A stretch of DNA of 64,000 nucleotides from Allobosea caraganae (GTDB lineage: Bacteria > Pseudomonadota > Alphaproteobacteria > Rhizobiales > Beijerinckiaceae). A model generated the notes under the pieces. That model saw nothing but the letters and a program-made list of their open reading frames with translations. It ran no database searches and was not told the DNA's origin. Numbering within the stretch: position 1 is the stretch's first letter; each line of letters begins with the position of its first letter. The stretch is taken from assembly GCF_003351345.1 (NCBI RefSeq), contig NZ_QQTO01000001.1, forward strand, positions 310,001-374,000, written 5' to 3'. A program made the position numbers and the translations under genes. Shown piece after piece: positions 7,903 to 17,530 of the stretch.

Positions 7903-8415
7903 ATGTCGCTTTCCCTGATCATCCTGCTCGTCGTCTTTCCCGCCGCGATGGCCTATGCCGCCGCAAGCGATCTCGTCTCGATGACGATTTCGAACTGGCT
8001 CTGCCTGGCCCTGGTCGCGGTCTTTGCGCTTTGCGCTGTTTTGCTCGGCCTGTCCTGGAGCGAGATCGGCGGGCATTTTGCGGCGGGCGGCCTGGTACTG
8101 CTGATTTGCTTCGGCTTCTTCGCAGCCGGCTGGATCGGCGGTGGCGACGCCAAATTTGCAGCAGCGACCGCGCTCTGGTTCGGCTTCGGTCAGTTGATGC
8201 CTTACCTGCTGGTTGCCTCGGCCTTCGGCGGCGTTTTGACGGTGCTGATCCTGAGGCTGCGCGCGTATCCTTTGCCGGCCATTGTCGAGAGCTGGCCCTG
8301 GGCCCGGCGCCTGCATTCGGTGAAGGAAGGCGTGCCCTACGGCATTGCGCTGGCCCTCTCGGCGCTCTTCATCCTGCCGGAGACCGCGATCTGGCGCGCG
8401 GCGATCGGCATCTGA
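7903..8415 (+). CDS. cpaA: Prepilin peptidase CpaA/TadV (A24 aspartic protease)
   Basis: Inner-membrane enzyme that cleaves the Flp prepilin leader. The 170-aa protein has four to six hydrophobic segments and no methylase domain, as usual for the short CpaA/TadV form. The two catalytic Asp of the A24A/B families appear in AYAAASDLVSMTISNW (first Asp) and AAGWIGGGDAKFAAA (GxGDxK-like motif, second Asp). The ATG at 7903 is chosen because the first TM helix begins immediately; the in-frame stretch upstream overlaps the pilin gene and terminator. It opens the main cpa/tad cluster. Confidence 0.92.
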   Translation: MSLSLIILLVVFPAAMAYAAASDLVSMTISNWLCLALVAVFALCAVLLGLSWSEIGGHFAAGGLVLLICFGFFAAGWIGGGDAKFAAATALWFGFGQLMPYLLVASAFGGVLTVLILRLRAYPLPAIVESWPWARRLHSVKEGVPYGIALALSALFILPETAIWRAAIGI

Positions 8416-8533
8416 GCTCGCCGCCACACAGGCGATAGCAGCAAAAAGATACGTCCGATTAACCATAAGTTGACGATTCGGAAGGCACGGTCATTCCCAT
8501 GGGTCAGCTTGCGCTGGCCGAGGATCGGCCGTC

Positions 8534-9313
8534 ATGAGTCCCGCCCGCATCATCATCCTGGTTGTAGCGCTTGTCGCCGGCCTCGGCGCAGCCCTGCTTA
8601 TCCAGCGGCCCTCGCGGCCGGCGGCCCCGGCCGTCACCCGCTACGAGCCGGCCCCGACAGTCCCAGTCCTGGTCGCCGCCGCCGATATTCCGCTCGGCAA
8701 CACGGTGGCGGCCAATGACCTGCGCTGGGTCGATTGGCCCGCGTCGAGCGTCCCGGCCGGCGTGCTGCGCAAGGACGAGACGCCCGGCGCCGAGGCGGAG
8801 GTCATCGGACAGCTTGCCCGTGTCGCCCTCCAAGCCTCCGACCCGATCCGGCGCGAGAAGCTGATCAAGACCGATGGGAGCGGCTTTCTCTCGGCGGTGC
8901 TGCCCTCGGGCAAGCGCGCCACCGCCATTTCGACCGACAGCCGCGGTGCCAACACGGCCGGCGGCTTCATCCTGCCGAACGACCGCGCCGACGTGATCCG
9001 GACCTTCAAGGAAGATACCGGCAACACCAATAGCGAAAACTACACCAGCGAGACCATCCTGACCAATGTGAGGGTGCTGGCGATCGGCCAGAACATCCAG
9101 GAGCGCAATGGCGAGAAGGTTGTGGTCGGCGAGACGGCGACGCTCGAGCTCGATCCGCGCCAGGTCGAGATCGTCGCGCAGGCGCAGAAGAGCGGCACGC
9201 TCTCCCTCGCCTTGCGCAGCCTCAAGGATGCCAACGATGCCGGCCGGCCCTCCGAGGAGGGCGGCATGACCCTCGTGCGCTACGGCGTCACCAGCAGAAA
9301 TGTGAAGCAATGA
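8534..9313 (+). CDS. cpaB: Flp pilus assembly protein CpaB/RcpC
   Basis: Periplasmic component of the Tad pilus, thought to interact with the secretin. The 259-aa protein has one N-terminal membrane anchor (IIILVVALVAGLGAALLI) and then an SAF domain beginning VPVLVAAADIPLGNTVAANDLRW, typical of CpaB, followed by LSAVLPSGKRATAIS and a C-terminal RcpC-type region (TILTNVRVLAIGQNIQ). The stop overlaps the next gene's ATG by 4 bases (ATGA at 9310), showing translational coupling with cpaC. Confidence 0.93.
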   Translation: MSPARIIILVVALVAGLGAALLIQRPSRPAAPAVTRYEPAPTVPVLVAAADIPLGNTVAANDLRWVDWPASSVPAGVLRKDETPGAEAEVIGQLARVALQASDPIRREKLIKTDGSGFLSAVLPSGKRATAISTDSRGANTAGGFILPNDRADVIRTFKEDTGNTNSENYTSETILTNVRVLAIGQNIQERNGEKVVVGETATLELDPRQVEIVAQAQKSGTLSLALRSLKDANDAGRPSEEGGMTLVRYGVTSRNVKQ

Positions 9314-10758
9314 CCGCCGGACGCATCCTCTCCACCGCTTTGCCGGCTCTGGCGCTGCTGCTCGGCGGCCCGGCCGTCGCCCAGTCGACCGTGCCGGCCC
9401 CTGTCCTGAACGTCAGTTCGAGCGAGCACGCCATCGCCCGCAAGCTCGACCTCTCGATCGGACGCTCGGTGATCGTGGAGTTGCCGCGAGATGCGAAGGA
9501 GGTCTTCGTCGCCAATCCGAAGGTCGCCAACGCCGTCGTCCGCTCGGCCCGCAAGCTCTTCGTCATCGGCATCGCCGATGGCCAGACCTCGATGTTCGTG
9601 ATGGACGCCGAAGGCCGCCAGATCTCGGCGCTGGAGATCGAGGTCGGGCGCGACCTCAACGTCCTCCGCCAGACCTTGCGTGCGGCGATGCCGAACGCGA
9701 GGATCGAGATCAAGCCGGCGGGCAATTCGATCCTGCTGATCGGCAACGTCGCCAATGCCTCGGAAGCCACCCAGGCCGTCGACATCGCCAATGCCTTCGT
9801 CGGTACGACGGCCGGCCTGCTTTCTTCCTCCAAGGGCGCGGTGATCAACTCGCTGACGATCCGCGATCGCGATCAGGTCATGGTCAAGGTCGTGGTCTCC
9901 GAGGTCTCGCGCAAGGCGATCAAGCAGCTTGGCATCAATTCGAGCGGTGAATGGAAGCTTGGGAACTTCTCGCTCGCGCCGAGCATATCCAATCCCTTTC
10001 CGTTGCAGCCGCAGCAGCTGGCCGAGACCGCGGTCACTGCCGGCATAGGCAACTCGAGCAACTTCACGCTTCGCGCCCTTGAGCGGGCCGGGCTTGCGCG
10101 TGTTCTGGCCGAGCCGACCGTGACCGCCATCTCGGGCGAGAGCGCAAAATTTACCGCCGGCGGCGAAGTTCCGATTCCCAAGGGCTATAACTGCGACACG
10201 ACCTCCAACCGATGCACGTTGCAGATCGAGTACAAGCCCGTCGGCGTTGCGCTGAATTTCACGCCGATTGTCATGTCCGACAACAAGATCAGCATGCGGA
10301 TCGCGACCGAGGTCACCGAGCTCGATTTCGAGAATTCGATCCGGCTTGAGGGGCTTGGCCAGGCTCAAGCCCCCGTCAACGCGCCCGCCTTCCGCGTCCG
10401 CAAATCCGACACCACGGTCGAGCTGCCCTCCGGCGGCACGCTGGCGACGGCCGGCCTGATCCAGCGCGTCTCGAAGCAGTCGATCAACGGCTTCCCTGGC
10501 CTGATGAACATCCCGATCATCGGCACGCTGTTCCGCTCCCGGGACTACCAGCGTGAGGAGACCGAGCTGATGATCACGGCGACCCCCTACATTGCCAAGC
10601 CGATCGAGCCGAACCAGGTCCAGCGTCCCGACGATGGCTTCGTCGATGCGCACGATGCTCAAACGGTGCTGCTCGGCCGCCTGAACAAGATCTACGGCAC
10701 CAGCAGCGGCCCGCTGCCGCAGGCCTACAAGGGCCGCGTCGGCTTCATTGCGGACTAA
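9310..10758 (+). CDS. cpaC: Tad secretin CpaC/RcpA
   Basis: Outer-membrane channel subunit for Flp pilus export. The 482-aa product has a signal peptide (residues 1-25, ...GGPAVAQS), a pilus-secretin N-domain (LDLSIGRSVIVELPRDAKEV), a BON-like segment (KPAGNSILLIGNVANASEA), and the secretin domain with the conserved LARVLAEPTVTAISGESAKF and GGEVPIPKG and the terminal motif IPIIGTLFRSRDYQREETEL. A short insert with two Cys (NCDTTSNRCTL) lies in the secretin core. Coupled to cpaB upstream and close to cpaD downstream. Confidence 0.95.
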   Translation: MTAGRILSTALPALALLLGGPAVAQSTVPAPVLNVSSSEHAIARKLDLSIGRSVIVELPRDAKEVFVANPKVANAVVRSARKLFVIGIADGQTSMFVMDAEGRQISALEIEVGRDLNVLRQTLRAAMPNARIEIKPAGNSILLIGNVANASEATQAVDIANAFVGTTAGLLSSSKGAVINSLTIRDRDQVMVKVVVSEVSRKAIKQLGINSSGEWKLGNFSLAPSISNPFPLQPQQLAETAVTAGIGNSSNFTLRALERAGLARVLAEPTVTAISGESAKFTAGGEVPIPKGYNCDTTSNRCTLQIEYKPVGVALNFTPIVMSDNKISMRIATEVTELDFENSIRLEGLGQAQAPVNAPAFRVRKSDTTVELPSGGTLATAGLIQRVSKQSINGFPGLMNIPIIGTLFRSRDYQREETELMITATPYIAKPIEPNQVQRPDDGFVDAHDAQTVLLGRLNKIYGTSSGPLPQAYKGRVGFIAD

Positions 10759-10789
10759 TGATGTCGATATGCGAAGGGATGGCGGGACC

Positions 10790-11521
10790 ATGATGGTTCG
10801 ATCACAGGACAGGCTCCGTTTCGGCCTCCCGGCCGTGCTGGCAATGGCGCTCATGCTCGGCGCCTGCGCCAGCAAGGCCGATATCACCGGCTCGATCGCG
10901 CCGAGCGACGTGCGCGAGCGCCATCCGATCGTGCTGCGCGATGCGCCGCGCTCGCTCGACGTCTTCATCGGGCGCGCCGGCGGCGATCTCGACAGCCGCC
11001 AGGCGGAAGACGTCGCGGCCTTTGCAGGCGAGTACCGGCGCAGCGGCCGGGGCGGCCTCGTCGCCCAGGTTCCCACCGGAACGCAGCGCGAAATGGCGGC
11101 GCACGATACGCTGGACGGCATCCGCAAGGCGTTGGCGCGCGGCGGCGTCTCGCCCGGCGCGCTCACGGTACAGACCTACCCGGTCCGGGACCCGGGTCTC
11201 GCTTCGACGATCCGGCTCACCTTCGCCTCGCTCCAGGCGAGCGTCCCGCATGGTTGCGCGCAATGGTCGCAGGATGCCGGCGTCTCCGATTGGAAGCACG
11301 ACGCGTCCAACGAGTCGCTCTGGAACTTCGGCTGCTCGAACCAGGCGCTGCTCGCCGCCCAGGTCGCCGATCCGATTGATCTCGTCCGCAGCCGGACGGA
11401 GGGCCGCGTCGACATCGTCAAGCGCATGAACGCGATCACCAAGCTGCGCGAGGGCAAGGACCCCTCGACGCAGTACCGCCAGGAGACGCCGCAGATCAAC
11501 TCTGCCGTCGGAGGCCGTTGA
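10790..11521 (+). CDS. cpaD: Pilus assembly lipoprotein CpaD
   Basis: Outer-membrane lipoprotein of the Tad apparatus, assumed to act as secretin pilotin. The 243-aa chain begins MMVRSQDRLRFGLPAVL and has a type II signal peptide ending in the lipobox LMLGAC. The CpaD family segment ESLWNFGCSNQALLAAQVAD is near residues 175-195, preceded by GCAQWSQDAG. ATG 10790 (or 10793) follows an AGG-containing stretch; an in-frame TTG at 10748 overlapping cpaC is unlikely. The DITGSI motif after the lipobox recurs in the TPR lipoprotein at 18837-19670, as often seen in Tad lipoproteins of this group. The stop shares one base with the cpaE ATG. Confidence 0.9.
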   Translation: MMVRSQDRLRFGLPAVLAMALMLGACASKADITGSIAPSDVRERHPIVLRDAPRSLDVFIGRAGGDLDSRQAEDVAAFAGEYRRSGRGGLVAQVPTGTQREMAAHDTLDGIRKALARGGVSPGALTVQTYPVRDPGLASTIRLTFASLQASVPHGCAQWSQDAGVSDWKHDASNESLWNFGCSNQALLAAQVADPIDLVRSRTEGRVDIVKRMNAITKLREGKDPSTQYRQETPQINSAVGGR

Positions 11522-12783
11522 TGGACCCGGCGGACGCCTTCGAAACCCAGGCCAGCGTCGGCGGCGAGGACATCATCGCGCCGCTGCCCCGCATCACGCT
11601 CCAGGCCTTCTGCGAGACGCCGGCGATCTCCGCTGCGATGCAGACGGCCGTCTCCGACCGGCGCATGGACAAGGCGCATACCCGCGTCCAGATGGGGGGG
11701 CCGGCCGCGGCGGTCGAGGCCTTCCGCTCGGCGCCGACGCCGAACGTCATCGTCCTCGAAACGGTCTCGGACTCCGCCGCCCTGGTCGCCAGCCTCGAGG
11801 TCCTGGCCGAGGCTTGCGATGCCGGCACCAAGGTCATCGTCATCGGCCATGTCAACGACGTCCAGCTCTACCGCGACCTGATCCGCCGCGGCATCAGCGA
11901 CTACCTCATCGCGCCGCTGGGCCCGCTCGACATCCTGCGCTCGCTCTCCGAGCTCTATGTCGCGCCGGAAGCCCGCAATCTCGGCCGCACCATCGCGGTC
12001 ATGGGCGCCAAGGGCGGCGTCGGCGCCTCGACGCTGGCGCATAACGTCGCCTGGGCGATCGCGCGCAACCTCGACGCCTCCACGGTGATCGTCGATCTCG
12101 ACATCGCCTTCGGAACCGCTGGGCTCGATTTCAACCAGGACCCGCCGCAGGGCATCTCCGAGGCCGTGTTCGCGCCGGATCGACTCGACGCCAACATGCT
12201 CGACCGGCTGCTGTCGCGCTGCAGCGACAATCTCGCCCTTCTCGCCGCGCCCGCGGTCCTGGACCGTACCTGCGACCTCTCCGAGGACGCGTTCGACCAG
12301 GTCTTCGAGCTGCTGCGCGCCAGCGTGCCCTATGTCGTGCTCGACGTGCCGCATGTCTGGAGCGCCTGGGTCAAGCGCGCGCTGATCGGCGCCGACGAGG
12401 TGGTGATCGTCGCCGGACCGGAGCTTGCCTCCCTGCGCAACGCCAAGAACTTGATCGACCTCGCCCGCGCCAGCCGGCCGAATGATTCGATGCCCCGGCT
12501 CGTGCTCAACCAGGTCGGCCTGCCGAAGCGGCCGGAGATCGATGCCAGCGAATTCGCCAAGGCGCTCGGCGTCGAGGTGCTGACCTCGATCCCGTTCGAG
12601 GCGCAGATCTTCGGCACCGCCGCCAATAACGGCCAGATGATCGCCGAGGTCCAGGCCGGCGGCAAGATCAACGAGGCTTTCGTCCAGATCGCAAGCGCGG
12701 TCACCGGCCGCGGCGAGGCCAAGCGCGGCAAGCGCAGCCTGTTCGAGCCGCTGGTCGCCAAGCTGAAGCGCCGGCGGGCCTGA
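11521..12783 (+). CDS. cpaE: Tad pilus localisation ATPase CpaE/TadZ
   Basis: A MinD/ParA-superfamily ATPase that positions the Tad complex at the cell pole. The 420-aa protein has an N-terminal receiver-like domain (about 25-145; VIVLETVSDSAALVASLEVL, KVIVIGHVNDVQLY) and a C-terminal ATPase domain starting TIAVMGAKGGVGASTLAHNV, where the deviant Walker A is KGGVGAS rather than KGGVGKS, so the P-loop Lys is replaced by Ala, as in many CpaE/TadZ proteins. The switch I and Walker B-like region reads IVDLDIAFGTAGLDF. ATG 11521 is preferred over TTG 11518. Followed by an intercistronic hairpin before cpaF. Confidence 0.93.
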   Translation: MDPADAFETQASVGGEDIIAPLPRITLQAFCETPAISAAMQTAVSDRRMDKAHTRVQMGGPAAAVEAFRSAPTPNVIVLETVSDSAALVASLEVLAEACDAGTKVIVIGHVNDVQLYRDLIRRGISDYLIAPLGPLDILRSLSELYVAPEARNLGRTIAVMGAKGGVGASTLAHNVAWAIARNLDASTVIVDLDIAFGTAGLDFNQDPPQGISEAVFAPDRLDANMLDRLLSRCSDNLALLAAPAVLDRTCDLSEDAFDQVFELLRASVPYVVLDVPHVWSAWVKRALIGADEVVIVAGPELASLRNAKNLIDLARASRPNDSMPRLVLNQVGLPKRPEIDASEFAKALGVEVLTSIPFEAQIFGTAANNGQMIAEVQAGGKINEAFVQIASAVTGRGEAKRGKRSLFEPLVAKLKRRRA

Positions 12784-12796
12784 ACGACGCGGTTCG

Positions 12797-12818
12797 CGCG
12801 CCGGCCCCCGCCGGCGCG
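12797..12818 (+). other. Intercistronic hairpin between cpaE and cpaF
   Basis: CGCGCCGG (12797-12804) pairs perfectly with CCGGCGCG (12811-12818) over a 6-base C-rich loop. It lies just after the cpaE stop and ends a few bases before the AGAGGA ribosome site of cpaF. There is no T tract, so read-through is expected; it may tune cpaF translation or protect a processed mRNA end. Confidence 0.45.
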
Positions 12819-12831
12819 GAAGAGGAATGAG

Positions 12832-14286
12832 ATGTTCGGAAAGCGATCCACGGGCGCGGGCGCAGCACCGGCCCTGAACCTGAATGCTTCCCCGGCCGCG
12901 CTCGCCCGCCAGCCGGAGCAGCGCCTGTCCGCGTCCGAAGCGCGGCGGCCGGCCCAGCCGGTGCCGATCGTGCCGGTCGAGACGCCGAAATCCGACGAAT
13001 ACTACCAGATGAAGAGCATGATCTTCGGCGCTCTCATCGAGGCGATCGATCTCTCCCAGCTGGCCAAGCTCGACGGCGAATCGGCACGGGAGGAAATCCG
13101 CGACATCATCAACGAGATCATCTCGCTGAAGAACGTCGTGCTCTCGATCGCCGAGCAGGAGGAGCTGCTCGACGACATCTGCAACGACGTGCTCGGCTAC
13201 GGCCCGCTCGAGCCGCTGCTGGCGCGCGACGACATCGCCGACATCATGGTCAACGGCGCTGGCCGGACCTTCATCGAAGTCGGCGGCAAGATCCAGCTCA
13301 CCAACGTGCGCTTCCGCGACAATGCGCAGCTGATGAACATCTGCCAGCGCATCGTCAGCCAGGTCGGCAGGCGCGTCGACGAATCCTCGCCGATCTGCGA
13401 CGCGCGCCTGGCCGACGGCTCGCGCGTCAACGTCATCGCTCCGCCGCTCGCGATCGACGGCCCGGCGCTGACCATCCGTAAGTTCAAGAAGGACAAGCTG
13501 ACGCTCGACCAGCTCGTGCGCTTCGGCGCTATCTCGCCGCCCGGCGCCGAGATCCTCAAGATCATCGGCAAGGTGCGCTGCAACCTCGTCATCTCCGGCG
13601 GCACTGGCTCCGGCAAGACGACGCTGCTCAACTGCCTGACCAACTATATCGAGCTCGACGAGCGCGTGATCACCTGCGAGGACGCGGCCGAATTGCAGCT
13701 CCAACAGCCGCATGTCGTGCGCCTAGAGACGCGCCCGCCCAATCTCGAGGGTACCGGGGCGGTCACCATGCGCGACCTCGTCAAGAACTGCCTGCGCATG
13801 CGGCCCGAGCGCATCATCGTCGGCGAGGTCCGCGGCCCGGAGGCCTTCGACCTGCTGCAGGCGATGAACACCGGCCATGACGGCTCGATGGGCACGCTGC
13901 ACGCCAACAGCCCGCGCGAGTGCCTGAGCCGCATCGAGTCCATGATCACCATGGGCGGCTTCACGTTGCCCTCGAAGACCCTGCGCGAGATGATCTGCTC
14001 CTCGATCGACGTGATCGTCCAGGCCCAGCGCCTGCGCGACGGCTCGCGCCGCATCACCCACATCACCGAGGTGATGGGCATGGAAGGCGAGGTCATCATC
14101 ACCCAGGATCTGATGACCTATGAGGTGCTGGGGGAGGACGCTGCCGGCAAGCTGATCGGCCGGCACCGCTCGACCGGCATCGGCCGGCCGCGCCTGTGGG
14201 AGCGGGCGCGCTATTTCGGCGAGGAGCAGCGCCTCGCCGCCGCGCTCGACCTGCTCGAGTCCCAGGACAACGTCAATGCAGCCTGA
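12832..14286 (+). CDS. cpaF: Tad secretion ATPase CpaF/TadA
   Basis: A hexameric VirB11/GspE-type ATPase that powers Flp pilus extension and probably retraction at the cytoplasmic face. The 484-aa chain shows a disordered Ala/Pro-rich N-terminus, a helical N-domain ([21 protein letters not shown]), then [21 protein letters not shown], Walker [16 protein letters not shown] (about residues 255-269), the Asp box [11 protein letters not shown], Walker B-type [21 protein letters not shown] and His box [14 protein letters not shown]. Length and motif order match CpaF fully. It is followed by tadB after 26 bases. Confidence 0.97.
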   Translation: MFGKRSTGAGAAPALNLNASPAALARQPEQRLSASEARRPAQPVPIVPVETPKSDEYYQMKSMIFGALIEAIDLSQLAKLDGESAREEIRDIINEIISLKNVVLSIAEQEELLDDICNDVLGYGPLEPLLARDDIADIMVNGAGRTFIEVGGKIQLTNVRFRDNAQLMNICQRIVSQVGRRVDESSPICDARLADGSRVNVIAPPLAIDGPALTIRKFKKDKLTLDQLVRFGAISPPGAEILKIIGKVRCNLVISGGTGSGKTTLLNCLTNYIELDERVITCEDAAELQLQQPHVVRLETRPPNLEGTGAVTMRDLVKNCLRMRPERIIVGEVRGPEAFDLLQAMNTGHDGSMGTLHANSPRECLSRIESMITMGGFTLPSKTLREMICSSIDVIVQAQRLRDGSRRITHITEVMGMEGEVIITQDLMTYEVLGEDAAGKLIGRHRSTGIGRPRLWERARYFGEEQRLAAALDLLESQDNVNAA

Positions 14287-14312
14287 CCGGGCAGGCTGAG
14301 CGGGGCGACGTC

Positions 14313-15290
14313 ATGGATCTCAGTCTCATCGCCGTGGTAGCGCTCTCCACCCTTGCGGCCGGCGGAACGGCCTATGCGCTGTTCTACCCGCTGCTCAGCG
14401 GCCAGACTCGCGCCGAGAAGCGCCGCAAGGAATTCGCCGCACCCGTCTCCGCCCGCATCGTCGATCGCGAGGCGCAGGCCAGGCAGAAGCGCGGCCAGAT
14501 CGTGCAGAGCCTGAAGGAGATCGAGAACCGCGAGAAAACGCGCCACAAGCTCACGCTCGAAGCCCGCCTGCTTCAGGGCGGGCTGAGCTGGAGCCGGCGC
14601 AAGTTCTACGTGGTCAGCGCGATCATGAGCCTGGTCACCGGTGTCCTGCTCTTGATCGTGACGGCCAACCTGGTCTTCTTTGGGCTCGGCTTGTTCATCG
14701 GGGGGTTCGGCGTGCCGCGCTGGTACGTTTCGCGCGCCAGGACGCGGCGGCTGAAGAAGTTCGGCAACGACTTCCCCGATGCGATCGACGTCATCGTGCG
14801 CGGCATCAAGTCCGGCCTGCCGCTCAACGATTGCCTGCGCATCGTCGCCAACGAGGCCACCGATCCGGTCGGGACCGAGTTCCGGCTGATCATCGAGAGC
14901 CAGGCGCTCGGCCTGCCCCTCACCGAGGCCGCGGCCAAGCTGTTCGAGCGCACGCCCTGCGCCGAAGCCAATTTCTTCGGCATCGTGCTGGCGATCCAGC
15001 AGAAGACCGGCGGCAACCTCTCCGAGACCCTGGGCAACCTCTCGCGCGTCATCCGCGAGCGCCGCAAGATGCGCGACAAGATCCAGGCCGTGTCGATGGA
15101 GGCGAAGGCGTCGGCCTGGATCATCGGCTCGCTGCCGGTCGTGGTGACGCTCCTGGTCTATCTCAGCACCCCGAAATACATCGAGCTGCTCTGGCTCACC
15201 CAGGCCGGCAAGGTCGGCCTCGTGATCAGCGGCTTCTGGATGCTGATCGGCGTGCTGGTCATGCGCAAGATGATCAACTTCGATATCTGA
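14313..15290 (+). CDS. tadB: Tad inner-membrane platform protein TadB
   Basis: GspF-like polytopic membrane protein that forms the assembly platform with TadC. The 325-aa product has a TM segment at the N-terminus (LIAVVALSTLAAGGTAYALF), a cytoplasmic linker rich in Lys/Arg/Glu, a TM pair at about 110-150, the T2SSF domain with FPDAIDVIVRGIKSGLPLNDCL and the second-half motif GGNLSETLGNLSRVIRERRK, and two C-terminal helices. The start at 14313 follows GCGGGGCGACGTC; longer in-frame versions overlap cpaF out of frame. Eleven bases separate its stop from tadC. Confidence 0.94.
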   Translation: MDLSLIAVVALSTLAAGGTAYALFYPLLSGQTRAEKRRKEFAAPVSARIVDREAQARQKRGQIVQSLKEIENREKTRHKLTLEARLLQGGLSWSRRKFYVVSAIMSLVTGVLLLIVTANLVFFGLGLFIGGFGVPRWYVSRARTRRLKKFGNDFPDAIDVIVRGIKSGLPLNDCLRIVANEATDPVGTEFRLIIESQALGLPLTEAAAKLFERTPCAEANFFGIVLAIQQKTGGNLSETLGNLSRVIRERRKMRDKIQAVSMEAKASAWIIGSLPVVVTLLVYLSTPKYIELLWLTQAGKVGLVISGFWMLIGVLVMRKMINFDI

Positions 15291-15301
15291 GGCGGCCTCT
15301 C

Positions 15302-16279
15302 ATGCTCGATCTCATCACCACCAGGCTCGTCGACAGCCAGTTCATGCTGATGCTGCTCGTTGCCGTTGCCGCGGCCGCGACGGTGCTCTCGCTGGCGATG
15401 CCGCTGCTCGAAGGCAACATGCTCGGCAAGCGGATGAAGAACGTCGCCACCGAGCGCGAGAAGCTGCGCGCCCGCGAGCGCGATCGGCTCAACCGGCAAA
15501 AGGACAAGGCGTCGCTGCGCCCGGAGCCGAAGGAGTACATGCGGCGCATCGTCGACCGGTTCAAGCTGGGCGACTGGCTCGGCACCGAGACTGCCAAGAA
15601 GCAGCTCTCCATGGCCGGTTACCGCGGGCAGCAGGCGGAGATCGGCTTCCTGTTCTTCCGGCTGGTGACGCCGATCGGTCTGTTTCTCTTCACGCTGTTC
15701 TACGTCTTCGTCGTCAAGGATTTCGGCCAGCCGGTGATCGTTCGGATCGGCATCGTCATCGCCGCCGCCTATATCGGCATCAAGGCGCCGGAAATCTTCC
15801 TCTCCAACCAAATAGCGAAACGCCAGGCCTCGATGCGGCAGGCCTTTCCCGACGCGCTCGACCTGCTGCTGATCTGCGTCGAATCCGGCATGTCGATCGA
15901 GCTCGCCTTCCGCAAGGTCTCGACCGAGATCGGCGGTCAGTCGGTTGCGTTGGCGGAGGAGTTCGCGCTCTGCACGGCGGAGCTCTCTTACTTGACCGAG
16001 CGGCGCCAGGCCTATGAGAACCTGGCGCGGCGCACCGGGCTGGAAGGGGTCAAGTCGGTCTCGACGGCGCTGATCCAGGCCGAGCGCTACGGCACGCCGC
16101 TCGGCAGCGCGCTGCGGACGCTCGCCCAGGAGAGCCGCGACCAGCGCATGAACGCGGCCGAGAAGAAGGCTGCGGCGCTGCCGCCGAAGCTGACCGTGCC
16201 GATGATCCTGTTCTTCCTGCCGGTGCTCTTCGTGGTCATTCTGACGCCGGCGCTGGTCCAGGTCTTCAAGTGGAAGTGA
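15302..16279 (+). CDS. tadC: Tad inner-membrane platform protein TadC
   Basis: Second GspF-like platform protein, 325 aa. It has an N-terminal TM segment (LMLLVAVAAAATVLSLAMPLL), a charged linker, a TM pair (FFRLVTPIGLFLFTLFYVFVV and IGIVIAAAYIGIKAPEIFL), the T2SSF domain FPDALDLLLICVESGMSIELAF and YGTPLGSALRTLAQESRDQRM, and a final helix (MILFFLPVLFVVILTPALVQV). It is the last gene of the rightward Tad operon; the other expected member, TadD, is about 2.5 kb away on the opposite strand. No TadG with a von Willebrand domain was found in the window. Confidence 0.94.
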   Translation: MLDLITTRLVDSQFMLMLLVAVAAAATVLSLAMPLLEGNMLGKRMKNVATEREKLRARERDRLNRQKDKASLRPEPKEYMRRIVDRFKLGDWLGTETAKKQLSMAGYRGQQAEIGFLFFRLVTPIGLFLFTLFYVFVVKDFGQPVIVRIGIVIAAAYIGIKAPEIFLSNQIAKRQASMRQAFPDALDLLLICVESGMSIELAFRKVSTEIGGQSVALAEEFALCTAELSYLTERRQAYENLARRTGLEGVKSVSTALIQAERYGTPLGSALRTLAQESRDQRMNAAEKKAAALPPKLTVPMILFFLPVLFVVILTPALVQVFKWK

Positions 16280-16478
16280 CTATGCTTGCGGCGGCCGCCT
16301 GACGCCTGCGCAGGATCTTACTTGGAGCCTTGACGAACGGGTCCGGCCGCATTTGCGCGCCATCGTATGAGTGGCGAGCGCCGGCACGAATTCCGGATGC
16401 GGCCTTCTCCTGACGCCTGGAGCCCTTGACGACGAACCCGCTGGCTGGACATCTGTTTCATTCCAGGGGGGAATGACG

Positions 16479-17375
16479 ATGAACCGACTGGCCGCCATGG
16501 ATGCGTTCGTCCGGGTCGTGGACACCGGCTCGTTCACCGGTGCCGCCCGCCAGCTACGCATCGGCCAGCCGGCGGTGTCCAAGATCATCGCGCAGCTGGA
16601 GGAGAGCGTCGGCGTCAAGCTCCTCTTGCGCACCACGCAGGGGCTGGCGGCAACGGAGGCGGGCGAGAATTTCTACGAGCACGCCAGACGCTCGATCGAG
16701 GAAGCCGATGAGGCAGTGCTCAAGGCGCGGGGCGTCGGGGCGGCGCTGACGGGACGCCTGCGGATCGGCGGAGCGGTGACCTTCAGCCGGCTGCACGTCG
16801 TTCCGTGCCTGCCCAAGTTTCTGGCGATGCACCCCGGCCTCGACATCGAGGTGTTTCTCGACGACCGCAATCTCGACCTGGTGGAAGCGGGGATCGACGT
16901 CGCGCTGCGGATGGGCGATTTGCAGGATTCCTCGCTCACGGCGCGCAAGATCGGGCAAGGCCCCCGCGTGGTGGTCGGCACTCCCAGCTACTTCGAGACC
17001 GCCGGCGAGCCCGCAACCCCAGCAGACCTCGCCGCGCACCAGACGGTGATCTACGACCAGCGCGGCGGCGGCGCGGTCTGGAATTTTACGCGAGGCGCCG
17101 CGGAAAGCACCGTGACGATCAGGGGCCGCATCCGGCTCACGGCGGCGGAGGGCGTGCGCGAGGCGGTCTTCGCGGGCATGGGCCTTGCGATCACATCCGA
17201 GTGGATGTTCGCGCCGGAGCTGGCTTCGGGCCGGGTCAGGCGCGTGCTCCAGGATTGGCAACTGCCCCCGATCGACCTCTGGGCGGTGTTCCCGACGGGC
17301 CGGAATACGAGCATGAAAGCCCGGGCCTTCGCCAGCTTCATCGAGCAGGAGCTGGGGCCCTTCCCGATCAGGTAG
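16479..17375 (+). CDS. LysR-family transcriptional regulator
   Basis: A 298-aa LTTR with a winged helix-turn-helix at residues 1-60 (MNRLAAMDAFVRVVDTGSFT, GAARQLRIGQPAVSKIIAQLE) and a periplasmic-binding-like effector domain. The ATG at 16479 sits about 8 bases after AGGGGGG; ATG 16473 would be too close. It precedes an SDR dehydrogenase on the same strand by 155 bases. LysR next to an SDR gene is a common control pair in proteobacteria, but LTTRs usually face their target, so control of the SDR is inference. Effector unknown. Confidence 0.85.
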   Translation: MNRLAAMDAFVRVVDTGSFTGAARQLRIGQPAVSKIIAQLEESVGVKLLLRTTQGLAATEAGENFYEHARRSIEEADEAVLKARGVGAALTGRLRIGGAVTFSRLHVVPCLPKFLAMHPGLDIEVFLDDRNLDLVEAGIDVALRMGDLQDSSLTARKIGQGPRVVVGTPSYFETAGEPATPADLAAHQTVIYDQRGGGAVWNFTRGAAESTVTIRGRIRLTAAEGVREAVFAGMGLAITSEWMFAPELASGRVRRVLQDWQLPPIDLWAVFPTGRNTSMKARAFASFIEQELGPFPIR

Positions 17376-17530
17376 AATCGCCGCGAGGGGCGCCCGCCAC
17401 CGCGTCGAGTCTTCCCCATGCCGATCTGGAATGAACTTCATTCCCGCTGGCCAGCTTACCGCGCCCTGCCCACCGCGCCATCTGTCGGCTCGAACGCCGT
17501 CATCGTGGTGGCGGACCGGTGGAGCACAAC

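Noticed and set aside
11521..12783. cpaE as a chromosome-partitioning ParA
   Set aside because: The deviant Walker A (KGGVGAS), the receiver-like N-domain and location inside the Tad operon fit CpaE/TadZ.
11176..13713. An 845-codon open frame opposite cpaD-cpaE-cpaF
   Set aside because: Shadow of the Tad genes; no motif or start context.
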